Positions 37,832 through 49,800 of a stretch of DNA of 64,000 bases are shown one piece after another. This stretch comes from Enoplosus armatus (taxonomy: Eukaryota; Chordata; Actinopteri; Centrarchiformes; Enoplosidae): the NCBI RefSeq assembly GCF_043641665.1, contig NC_092194.1, forward strand, positions 14,490,798-14,554,797. The letters run 5' to 3'. Numbering within the stretch: position 1 is the first letter of the stretch; each line of letters opens with the position of its first letter. The position numbers were made by a program, and so were the translations under genes. The notes beneath the pieces are model-generated. The model did no database searches, had not been told where the DNA came from, and was given only the letters and a program-made list of their open reading frames with translations.

Positions 37832-40800
37832 CTGCTTGATATAAAAGAATCCAATATTAAAATCACTTACAATCTTTTTCATCATTATATTCACTAATGT
37901 TTTGAAAAAAATGACAGAAAAACAGCAAAAGAGTCAACGTGAAATTGTGAGCTAACCCGAGGCTCTCTCCTGCCCAGGTCAGTCTTTTAATGAGGAAGCT
38001 GACAGCATATTCCCCAAGGCAGGGTGCTGCTACTGTAGTAATAGCCCTTCATTGCTGACAGATTCATGCACGCTCCTCGTTTGATGTGGCTCTCTCCTTC
38101 TGCTTCAACCTCAGCTCGTCTGCTTTTGGAAAGTTTTCTTCCAAGGAAAACAGAGCTTTTCAAAGGACAGCAACCAAGCAATTAAGGTCCTCTTTAACCT
38201 GTTTTACTGTGTGGTAATGTGACATACCTCTGGGTGTCTCTGACACTAATATAGACATGTCTGCTCCCTACAGAGGGCTGGCATTGTTGCCGTAGAAAAT
38301 TGCAAACACAAAATTATTCCAATATGGTGTAATCAATTATGATGTTTCAAACCACTTTGAAGGGAATCTTTTATATTTGAAACAGAAACAAAACAAGAAG
38401 GGCCAAATAACAATTCACACAACCTTAGGGACAGTACAACAATTATTAGGGGAGGAGATGGGTCAAAGAAGTCATGTATTGTTTTCATTTTGCTGAAAGA
38501 AAGGTAGTCTGAATTTTTTGGGAGAGCAAGGGAGGTCTTCTTTTCATGTGAGATTTATTGTAAATAAAAAAATATAATAGATACACCACAAAGATGGCTT
38601 TGGATATTAAGCATTATCTGATCTAATTCATATAGATTTCCATTTTGTGAAACTCAGGCCTAGAGCCACAAAGAGGCCTCCTATTCTCGTTTCACTCATT
38701 CTGTGGCTGTAATAACCATTTACTTAATAATACTAAAATATTACTAATGCTGGGGAAATATAGGATTCAACCTTCTCCCTAGTCCGGTCATTTTTGTACA
38801 GTCCCTTAGCTGGTTGGAGTTGGAAGTTGGGAGTCAGGGCTGGAGGTGAGGGTCGATGTTTGGCCCTGGAGGTAGCAAACCTGGATGGATAAGGAGAAGG
38901 AGGTTGTTGGTGGAAGACTCGTCTGGGGCCTGTCCTCACCAGTCCACCACCCAACCCCTGTATTTGGACAGGGTTTATTTTCAGCCTTTGCGTTGATGTT
39001 TAGCACTAAAGCCTGCAATATCCAAGCACTGAGCAGCATCGGCGACATGTGGCTACCAGACTCCTTCAGAGCTTTTTCTCCTCCCTCCTCCTTCCTCCCA
39101 CTCCCCCCACACGCCGCCCCCTCTGCTGCTCCTGCTGTTCCTCTGAAAACATTGTGTCCCATAGCATGAGCAAACATGCTTGGCCATCTTTCCTGTGAAC
39201 CTGTAGAATGGCAGGACCCCCCTCTCTGCAAGGCCCATAAGACATCCCGACCGCCTCTCAGTGTAACTCAGAGCTGGTGAGGCAACAAACCTTGAAGTTG
39301 GCTTTCTGTGACCTTTTAAAGGTATTTTAATGGCCCTATCTCCCCACTATTGAAATATTTGGTGGAGCAGGGTAATTTTATCTCTCTGAAATGGAAAACA
39401 GATAATCCTGCTTGAATAGGCTACCCTCTAGTGTTTAAAGCCATTATGGCTCACAAAAAGGCTTTGAAAGTCTGCTTCCATATTAACTAGGATTAATCAC
39501 AGCTCAATTCGTGCCATGTTTTCACACCAAAGCTGCATCTTGGAAATAAATTACAACCTGCTGCTGGCTGAAGGAAACCACAACTGATTAATAATTCCTA
39601 ATTGCAGTAACAATAAGCTTACAGCTATTAATTATCCGATTCGTTTCATTAGTTCCCTTCAGATGCAGAGAAGTAGATAAGGTGTGTTTCACAGCCTCCA
39701 CAGTTGGGATGTCACCTTTGCCTGAGCCTTGTCTCACTTTCATCCTCCAACTAGATGAAATGTAAATGTTTGCTAGATGATTGCTTTTTAAACATGGCTA
39801 TTTACTCATATCCAAAATAGACAGTTTACAGAGACTCTCTTGTGACAATATTCTTTTATGAGAAGGTCTCTTTCTCCTCTGCCCCAGTGTCAGTGCAGAG
39901 TGGAGTCTGTATGATGCAGTCAACAATTTGAGGGTTTAAAGGTCAAACAGAACATTAACATCACATGTACATACATCATACACTTTATTAGTTAGTAAGT
40001 TAAGCCTCTCATCTCTCTCTGGGGCACTGACCTTAGCCACTGAGGTATAAGCAACAAAGAGAAAAGAAATGTCAGTGAGAATAGAAACTGAAAAGAAATA
40101 GGAAATGAGATCAAAAGATGAGAGAGAATGGGATAGTGTGGCTCATACAAAGTGAAATTAATAAAAATTAAAGTTACAGTGTCTGTTCACACAAATTAAA
40201 CAAAACAAAAACATTTTCTCAGTTACACCAAGTGGTGTCTGGCCATGGAGATAATTTGTGCCCAGGTTTTGAGATATCTGCCTCTATTTTTTGTATAAAC
40301 AATTGAATTAAAAGATGTGTGTAATGTGAAAGGTGTCACTGGTAGAGGCAAACCCACTGAGATCCTCCATCTGCATTTTCCTATAGCTCTGGAGAGCTTC
40401 TTAGCCTCTTTCAGTTCTTTGTTTTGGCTTTCCAGTCCACAAACTATTCTCTCATCAACCTGGTTTTCGTGTTCCTTTCTTGTTTTAAGCAAAAAAAAGT
40501 CTGATAAATCCACTATACACCACCTGCCCAGCAGCAAATGACAGACGGGCAAAGTTAGCGACTAGCTTGTGAAGACAGTAAAACATTTAAGAGCTTTAAG
40601 GGCTGAAAGTAGGATGAATATGGGACTTACATTTGTCAGGTGGAGAGAAATATGGCTTCAGATTAATGCTAATATTGAAATTGTTTCACCATGACAACAT
40701 AATGTCAGGTGTTATGTGTTCAGTTTGTTCCTCTTCCCTTAAGTGGCTAAAGCCACTGCCACTAGAGAAAATATATGTTAAGTTTTTGTAGTTTGTGTGA

Positions 40801-41487
40801 ATTGACCCTTTAAAGATCTTCTCCTTCGTTAAAAAGACACATGATGCAGCTTTAGTGTCCACCTCTGTAAGTATGTCTTGTGTCCCTGTTGCCAAAATTA
40901 TTTCTTTTGAAAGACAAAAGAGCTTCTGTCCGGTCATATAATGTGTGCACTGGGATCAAAAGAGTTCAAATGTACTTCTTCTGTTGTATGTAAGAAATAC
41001 ATGAGTGAAGACTTCACAGGGAACAGTTTGCATGCTCACTGCTTTGTGTTTGCTTAGGTCAGTCTCCCATGGATGCTGGACGTTTGTGTCACACCATCAA
41101 GCCTCAACTCTCAAACCAGGTGATGACAGCATTATTGTAGTTAGGTCCCCGAAGGGTTATGGTCAGTGTGTTAAAACATTATATTGGCCCTGACGGTCGA
41201 GAAGTGAGCATGCAGCAACTCTTTTCACCTGCCCTGCCCGCCACAGCCTCTGGACTCCCATGGTTGTGTGAGGTCTTTGTCAAGCTCTTCATTTGTCTCC
41301 CTCACCGCTGATAGTGGAATACAGTAAATATTTGAGAGAGTTATTGCAGGGATTGGATTCATTACATGCAGTCTTGAGTTTCTGCAATGCATCCTTTGTT
41401 CCCGGAGAAGTCACACAACATTAACAAGCTGTCAAGCTGTAAACTGACATGGTTTGTCTTAGTGACTTGTTGTTGGTTTGCCTAACA

Positions 41488-41490
<3 letters not shown>

Positions 41491-41548
<58 letters not shown>
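41491..41548. repeat. (TG)29 microsatellite
   Basis: Uninterrupted TG run, the longest perfect one in the window. Confidence 0.97.
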
Positions 41549-41552
<4 letters not shown>

Positions 41553-44049
41553 AGATTGTGTTTCTGTGCCCCAGTGTAAGCACACCGGTTGCAACATTTA
41601 AGAGTACACACACTTAGAATATGTGAATTTTCATGTCCGGGAAGTTGAGTGTATGTGTGTGTAAGACAGAGAGAGAATAAGATAGGAGGAGATAGTGACA
41701 GTGAAACAGCATGAGAGTAAGAAAGGGAGGGGGGTAATGGAGCTTGACTAAACCAAGCGCTTGTACATAAATTGACATGTGCAATTAGGGAGATGTACAC
41801 AGTCCCCCTGGTCTGTTTAAGATCTGGAATAGTTTCCTAACAGCTTCAAGATGCCCTGTTTTGGCTTTGGTTTCAAATCTAAATCGGGTTTGACCTTGTT
41901 GAATAATGGCGCTGGTGAAGTTCCCTCTGTTCTCTTTGGCTAAAGTCCAACTCCACACCATACATGACGGCAAACACAGAACGAGGTTTGGCTTCACTGG
42001 AATCTGATGATTGGTGGATGAAATTCTGACCTGAACTTGAATTGCTAACATTGGATTTTGCAAGGTGGTCATAAACACGTTTGGTTTTGGTTTCCTGTTT
42101 ATATGGTGTATAAAGATGGAGGGTGCATTAAAACTGGAGGAGCTGAAGGTTTAGCTGGCGTTCATGGCCTGGAACCTCTCAAAATCAAATGCTTTGGGCA
42201 GCTCTTGCTGCTTTCTCCTCTTTCTTTTTTGTCCAGCATTTTCTTTCTGCTTTTGTTTCTGCTAAGCCAATAGTGTTTGCACAAAGTTTAAAACTATCCA
42301 ACCTTTATCAACAGTAAAGAGTGGCAGACTGGAACTCCAGAGTGGCATCTCATGGGTTAAAGACAGCTGCCAACATCTGTAGCTGTGGTTAGCTTTTAAT
42401 TGTGAGGCCCAGCAAGTGAGCAAGCAGCATGGTGGAGAGGGGGCTGGCAGGCCGCATATTTCAGCCGAGTGTTCACAGAGCAGCTTTCCGGCTGGCCATG
42501 TGGACTCAATGATGGCGTCCAGGGGTGTGCTGTGCTCCTATGAAATATTAAATCTGCTCGGCCCCCAAGTGTGGACAGACCACCTGCAAGCAAGCGTGGC
42601 GTGCGGCGAGCCCGGAGATCAGATGTCCCTCAGCAACACACATGCACAAACACACACATGTATGCATGAAAATATACTCGCCAGTGTTCCCACACAGGAT
42701 AAACCTTTAGGCCTGCACATGCTTACACTAATGCACATAAACACACAACAAAAAAAACCCTGAGAACATGGAAACACTCAAACTGATGTGGGAGGAGAGA
42801 TCTTTGCAAATATGTATTTCCTGCATGTGATGCAGAGCACATCTGCAGATTTCTAAGATTGAGAATTATTTTAATTGGAACTTTTTTATGCATGATGCTT
42901 GTCTGATTTCTGTTTGAAGTGAAAAAGTTAAATTCATCAATGTACTTTCAGTGAACAATGAATACGTCTCATTCTCTCTCCCTCTTGAAACAATCAGCAA
43001 AAGCAGTGAACAGAATGAGAACAAGAACAAGAAAACAAAAAAACGTGGAACTTTCAGAGTCCAAAAAAGAAACTTAAGCCTACTTTGAAAAGAAGCCAAG
43101 AGGACAACGGGTGCTTGTCGACTGCCGTCCCCTTCAGGGCCTCGTTCATTTACACGTCGTGCAGTCGGTCCTCAGCCTCCCCTCTGCTCCCCCGAGGCAT
43201 CTCTGCCTGCCCAGATGTGCAGCTGTTTATGTGGAGCAGCAATAAAAGCAGCTGGCCTGCCCTCCACATCCTCAGTATGAACAGAGGGGGTCGCCATTCT
43301 GCAAACATGCAAACAGGCTCAGGAACAGTTTATTTTCTTATTTCTTCATTGTTCAACCATTTAAAGTAACAGATCAGTGGTGTTTTTAGGGGATTTTGTA
43401 TAATAATCCATTTGATTTCCACCTCAGGTTTATGATTGAAATAAAGACATATCCTAATGACTACTGTGCAGTCAATTAACTTGTTTTGTTATGGTGAGCA
43501 TCAGGACTAACACAGAATATGTAAACAGATAAATATCATACATTCAGCATAATATAGTAAGTAAGTTATACAGTTTTTAGATATGATTGCTCAAAAAAAT
43601 CTGAAAAAGTAAATCATCGGTGCATCGTGTTTAAGCAGAAAAACAAACAGGTCCCACGGACATTATACTACATGCCTTGCAGTTTTAATATGATAACTGA
43701 ATCCTCTAAATGGCTCATGTAGGGCCCTAAACGCCTCATACGGTACCTCTTTGCCATTCCATAGACACTAGTGACATCCTGTGGTCATTTCCTGTCATTG
43801 AATCTTTCAAATTTTTATTGTTATTTGTCCATTTCTTGTTAGGGGGTGCCAAACTCTGACACAGCTGCACATGAGGGATCCAGATGAGGCATGGCAAGGT
43901 TACAGTAAAAACAATGCCTAAAAAATAATGAGGTTTATAGGTGTTTCATTTTGAGTTTTCATACCGTATGTTGTAGCAGAGGTTCATGCTGAGTGGACAC
44001 ATTTCACCAAAACAACAGCTGCTCATGACATCATCACATCATAAGGTGG

Positions 44050-44069
44050 TGACGTCATTAGCTGAGTCA
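44050..44069. promoter_or_regulatory. CRE plus AP-1/NF-E2-type site pair
   Basis: TGACGTCA, the palindromic CREB/ATF consensus, at 44050-44057, and TGAGTCA at 44063-44069, about 2.5 kb upstream of the lbh promoter. Half-sites tgacatcatcacatcat lie just before. Confidence 0.45.
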
Positions 44070-45816
44070 CGTACAAGGCTGTTGATAACGAGCTGCAACG
44101 ACACATAAGATAACGTATACATAATATGCTGCATTGACATTACTGCCAAATGCTGTTCATTTCAGCTCCAGTTCATCATCAACAAGGAAACACGTATAGT
44201 CAAGTGCAAGGAATTACTTTTACATTTCATATAATATTGAATCTACATCAGCGTCAGTGACAACAGGTTGCACATACTTTCCATTTTAATTGGCTTAAAA
44301 AATTCTGCCACCAGCAGTTGGTTTCAGTTGAACATTCTGTTGCTAGTGGCAACCACTACTGATACAGTTCCATGGGAGTTACAGTTTAACTGGCATTGTT
44401 ACATCCACCATTTTGTCAGATCTGTGACCAAGCAAATTTTGACAGGCATCTTGTATCTACTCCCCAAATTTCCTTGTTGGAGCTTTTATCTGTAGGTACT
44501 CTTTTTTATCACAGCTCTTTTGTGATTTTGTGACGTTAATTTGTCAATGTATTTCTCTGCTCACCAAGCTAGCCACTCTGTCTGAGGCCAACGTGTTGCC
44601 AATACAACATTATAGTGTAGTAAGTAACTGATTAAAATTACTGTTGGGCAAACTGTTATGTATTTTACTTTTCTTACTTTCTGTTAAAAGGGACTATCTA
44701 ATTTGACAGAAACTTCTTCTTCTTGTTACTGTACTGATTTTTTTTTTTTACAACCCCTTTGGTTTAACTCTCAAAAGCCAACTCTGGTCTATAACCTTTA
44801 TTGGAAATGCCTTTAGCTTGCTGCTTGCATCGACACACATAGTTATACTGATGGTGGAACAAATTTACATTGTCAAAAGATTATTGCTTTAAGCGATGAT
44901 AAAACATTTCACCACTTATTGTTCAAACTATCCAGGTTCTATCCAGGGAGCTGAAGATATCTGTTAGATACAGTAAGTATTTCATGCTAACTATATCTAT
45001 AGTTGTTGAGCATTTGGTTTTATCCTCTGCCCAATTCACAGTAAATGATGAGAGAACAAACCAACAGTAAGTTCCAAAGGGCTCATGACCACAGTATTTG
45101 AAGTGGACAGTGGTCAAATGAAAATATAACATTTGATTTATCCATTTACATACTGTATATATTATTCAGTTTGAATGTATGGCAGCTCCATGCAGAAAAG
45201 CATTCAAAGTGTCAACTATTTGTGTCGTACGCTTTGACAAAATACCAGAGTTGCCTCGGTCTGGACAAATTTTTAACCATTATGGGGTGAGTGGTGTTCC
45301 TGATAGCACAAATAGTTGACCATCTCTTTATAACCCATCATTCCACACTGTCTGACACTGTCATCACATTCATATACACTATCAGCTTGTTCCAAATCTT
45401 CATTGAGTGAAGCATTCAGACCCAAGACTTCATGTTTTGGGTATAAAATGCCTTGTGCATCACTTTATAACCAAAATTTGTTATTAATGACTGGTACAGC
45501 AGTTGGCGGTTGCTTTGAAGAGGTTAAAGAAAACTCTGTGTGGTGCATTTTAAAAGTGCTTATTTCCTCACTGTTCTCCTGCCAGGCATGTGTGCCATCT
45601 GCTGTCACCCAAGAGATTTTTATAAAGGGCATTTACAAACTGCCAGACTTGCGGAAGCTGTGAGCTGCATTATAATGTGGTGTTCATGTCACCGCAAAGA
45701 CAATGAGGGGATATTTAAAGATTTTAAAGATCTTAAGTGCCTCCTTCCAAAATGATATATGTACACTGTATGTTTATTATTATGAATGAGACGACCAAGG
45801 ACTCATCCCTGGTCGG

Positions 45817-45830
45817 TCGCAAGGTGGCAG
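45817..45830 (+). promoter_or_regulatory. CTCF-like site upstream of lbh, forward
   Basis: TCGCAAGGTGGCAG agrees with the CTCF core CCGCGNGGNGGCAG at 12 of 14 positions, about 740 bp upstream of the TATA-like box. Occupancy is inferred. Confidence 0.4.
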
Positions 45831-46415
45831 TAGAGGCCTACTGGTATTTTACCATCTACCCCTAAAACTGGAGAGCGTCCTCACCTGCTTTGACTGAGCC
45901 AAATGTACATTGCACTGCATGCAGTGAGACAGACAACTGGGAATTTTATTGGTGTGAAGGTCAACTATGTCTTAGAGGTCCTGACCATAACATAACCGTG
46001 GCCAGATCCTGGAAAATCAGACTCATTCTTTGAGTACATCATTTTGAAATTCATGAAACTGAAGCGGCCACATGTGTACCCTCCATGCTTTGTGCATGCC
46101 TTGTTTTATAAGGTATATTAAAGGCCAAAAACCCTGCAGGAGCACCATTCATTGCTACTGAAATATGCAGTCATTGACTTGCCCTTGGAATATATTTGTG
46201 AATGAGCCCAGGCAGAGGAGCTCTCTCTCCTCCTTTCTCTCTCCTCATTTGGATAAATGTCACGGATTACCTAACGGGCGAATCAGTGTGTTTCTGTCAT
46301 CCAAGAGGAGGTAAGGCTGTCACTTTGTTGCCTTGGAGACTACAAATCAATAGCATCATGCAGTATCTTTTTGTCCATTCCCAATGAGCGGGTTCAGTTT
46401 CTGCTGTCGTCATCA

Positions 46416-46563
46416 GGGCTGGGAGGGGGGTGGGGGGGTGCTCGAGTCACCTGTGCTCTGATTGGCTCCTGCTGATAATGAGCTGCCATTGAGTTTTTTC
46501 TGGCCCGTGCAGGGAGGAGGTGTGTCTCTGGCTGGAACAAGCACACGCCTCCCGCATAAATAC
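46416..46563 (+). promoter_or_regulatory. lbh: lbh core and proximal promoter
   Basis: Three elements line up ahead of exon 1. A run of four G tracts at 46416-46438 fits a G-quadruplex motif. An inverted CCAAT box (ATTGG, 46461-46465, in ctgattggctcc) is a likely NF-Y site about 90 bp upstream of the TATA element. A TATA-like CATAAATAC lies at 46555-46563. The order and spacing suit a TATA-type developmental promoter. Motifs are seen directly; promoter activity is inferred. Confidence 0.65.
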
Positions 46564-46585
46564 TCAACACAATTGTGGCGATGAT

Positions 46586-46775
46586 CAGACGCACCGAATT
46601 AAAGAGCTGCGTTGTCATCCTCAGCCTGTCAGACTGACTTGTCGCACAGTTACTTTCGGTTTGCGTGAGCGTCCCGTTCTGCCGTGGAGAAAACCAAAAG
46701 ACAGTGAAAGTAGAGAGAAGTCAGCGGCTGTAATTACATTCCCTAATCAGCAGAATTGACAGCAGGTGTGAATTC
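46586..46775 (+). other. lbh: lbh 5' UTR (transcription start estimated)
   Basis: The start is placed about 25-30 bp downstream of the TATA-like box at 46555-46563, near a TCAGAC at 46584-46589. The leader is about 190 nt with no ATG before 46776. The exact start site is inferred, not seen. Confidence 0.55.
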
Positions 46776-46804
46776 ATGTCTGTATTTTCCCCGCAGATAT
46801 ACTG
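46776..46804 (+). CDS. lbh: lbh coding exon 1 (nine codons plus two bases)
   Basis: The exon encodes MSVFSPQIY and then TG, the first two bases of a Cys codon, before a consensus donor (gtgagt at 46805-46810). Joining to the C at 51442 gives TGC, so the protein reads ...QIYCPVLV, comparable to human ...PIHCPDYL. The position behind a TATA-like box and the lack of any other ATG between about 46586 and 46775 support it. An exon this short is easily missed by gene finders. Confidence 0.82.
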
Positions 46805-49800
46805 GTGAGTACTCGCATCTTTTCGACTTTCACCTGTTCACGTGTGTCAGCAGCAGTGGTTTGCTTGATTTGTGCTTTTCTCAGCTGTTTGGTAGAAATC
46901 AAGTATCAATCACTAGATTTCTTGGTAAAGAACAATGAAGTATACAGTTGTGCTTTATTTTGCTTGGTGATTTCCCTCAGAATCAGCCACCTTTGTTCCT
47001 ACACCCACTCTTCTTTCCTCTGAGAGTTTCTGTGGGGTGTTGCCCCTGAAATGGCACAGGGATTGGAAAAAAAAAAGAAAATTCTAGGTCTTACTATTTT
47101 TTTCGTCAAGCAAATGGGTGTCAGCCCCCAAGCTTGATAAACATTGCTGCATGTGCCAATTCAGAAAGGTCACACAGTGTCTTGTTACATTTCAGAAACT
47201 CTATTTAGGGATAAAATGCACTTTAATCCTGTCTTTCTGTCTGTATCCTTAAACATTTAAATGGAGTAAGACACTGCTTTCATCCTTTGGTCTTTACTGC
47301 TGCAGGTGCAGCGCAATTGGAGAGGGATGGATGCACCCTGCTCCTACTACTCTATATTTGTCACTTTTTCACAATTCGTTCTGGCAGTCAATACCTCCTA
47401 ATTCCTTCAATCACTTCTTGATGCGGACATAGGGAGTGCGTCTTTGTTTGTTTGAGCCTTTCTGTTCTCTTATCTGTCGAATGTTTTCCTGTCTGTAGAG
47501 AGGATATGTGAATCTCTTTGAAACATTGTTTTGCGAGCACTGTTCAAAACCTCTGCAGGCTTCTGGCTGCCTCTACCAGGAAGTTCAGAATTGACCTCTT
47601 TACTGTAACCACACTTGGCTTTCTCGCTTGTGCTTACTTACAGTAGACCTATGCTTCTCTGCTCTGTGATGTTACTTCTTTTGAGAAATCTGAAAACAAC
47701 AGGGGGGGATTTACTTTTTTCTTCAAGGTTAGTTTTATTTCAAAGGAAACATTTTGAGCATTATTTGATTTGGATCTGCATGCTGCTAGTTGCATTAAAA
47801 CCTTTTTAATGTGGCTTTCTATCAGTGTGAACAGGAAGACATTTTTCTCACAACAATACCAGGCTCTCATGCAAGATGCATTCATAATAGCATATGTAGT
47901 AAACTTGGTGCACGTTGCTAGACATATAAGGTCAATAAGATTTTCACTCCCAAACACATCACCAAGATTACCATAAGACACTGGAGTGCTAACTGATCCA
48001 TGATGTGTTTTCAGTGGCAGACTCAACCCACAGGAATCTGGATAAGACCCATTCATTCCAGCACACTCCTGGGGGTCTTACTCAGTCCCCACACCACCCA
48101 CATAGTCTACCTGCAGAGCTGTGTGACTCGTGGTGGAAAAGCTCAGTGCTGGCGTGCAACATCTGCAGCTTTGCCCTGCCGCCACACAGGCCGAGATTTA
48201 TGATAGTAGTAGTAGTAGTAAGAACTGTGGGGTGGCAGAGGGGAAACAATGTTGATAATGCAAGATGCAAATTCCCCTCTTGTGCAGTGAGATTGTTGTG
48301 AGACCACTTGGGCTCCTGTCACTGCCACTACGGTACAGACATGTACAGAGCTAGCAGGGCCTTTGCTTTTTTTCTTTCTTTTTTTTTTTATAGTCTTGAG
48401 ACAGGTGTAGGAACCTGGTGTCAGACTTGGGTAATGTCTTAAGCCTCAGGAAATATGGTCGCTCTATAATGAGGTTAGGTAGATGTTTTACAAAGCATTC
48501 TTGAGGAGGCTGCTAAACACAGCACGTCCACCGCATATCTGCTCCTCCACTGGTCACTGGGTCCGTGCGTTTGTCTGCACCTCCAGTTGTTGTTGTTGTT
48601 ATCCACAGGGCTAAAAATCTGAAAATGTCACCTTCTGTTCTCGTAGGGTGATTATTAAAAAAATGCACCGGAAAGGACATCATTGATTAACTTGGTCATC
48701 TTTTGTAGCTTTCTTGCATGGGTCAACTCTATCAGGGCTGCAACAAACGTATTTTATTATTTATTAATGTGCCAATTATTCTCGATTTCTCATTCATAGT
48801 CTAAGATGTTTCCAAATATATCTAGTTTTGTCTGATCAACGTTTCAAAACCCAAATATATTAAATTTGCTATCATAGAAAGGACTAGAGAGAATATTAAC
48901 ATTTGAGATGGACACAGTGAGTTTTTGTAATATTTGCTTGAAAACTACATGACTGAAATTGGTTTTTTTTTTTTAATTTGTTGTTGATAGATTTTCTGTA
49001 ATCACCTTATTGACAAATAGTTTCAGCTCTAAACTCCTAGTAATCCTTCTGGTATGCGTTTTAGACGCAGTACATGACATTGTACCTGCTGTCCATCTGT
49101 GCCCTGGCTGGATGTGGCATTAGGAAGCTGGCAGGACCAGGTTTGCATTATCTTGACTGGTCAAGAGGTAAAGAGGTTTACTGCTATCTGCACCACCGGT
49201 CTCTCAGCCCGTTGTCGTAAAATGGGTCTCGTTACTTACCTGTTGTGGTGCAGTTGCGGCCTCATCACATTCAGGCATGACATGCCGAATATGTACTCTG
49301 GGGCGTAGACTAGCAGTGGTTGTGCTGATCTTGTCCTACATGTACAGGTTGGTTACTTAAAGAACACTTAACGTCTCCTCTTTAGGAATCAAGTATTCCA
49401 CTTTGTGAGAAGGACACACAGTTCAGCCCTGCTTGATGTGACTGTAGTCTGTATGTTTGTTTTCCTCCCAGGTTGACTTGTTACCCGTGCACCCCCACTT
49501 CCTCCTCATTGTGCCCCTTTATGTTTTATTAGGCCGATGTTCTGTTATTCTTAGCTGAGCAGGATGTTTATACGATCCCCGAACAGAAATATGACTGGCA
49601 AGGCCTGAGTGTTTATCTTTCTTTCCCTTCCCTCCCTCTCTCCCCCTCTCCTCCTCTGCTCAGGTCTTCACTGTCACTGTTCATACCTCCGTCCCCTCCT
49701 CCGCTGCTTTTTGCATGCCTGCCTCACCCTCTCTGCTCCCCACTCAAGGATGAAATAAGTTCAAGAGCAGCCCCAGCTGACATTATGTTTTTTTCCATGT

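Larger units (their letters stand above)
1..46415. other. Upstream intergenic region, no gene recognised
   Basis: No open frame here shows a known domain together with usable splice sites. Longer frames (for example 9957-10382, 25545-26216 and 27448-27858) lack recognisable family features, and several run through microsatellites. The region holds CA/TG repeats, interspersed repeats and scattered candidate regulatory motifs listed separately. Long non-coding transcripts cannot be excluded. Confidence 0.6.

Noticed and set aside
40220..40825. Possible further interspersed repeat ending in gaccctttaaag
   Set aside because: The blocks seem familiar, but I could not define both ends or an internal order with confidence.
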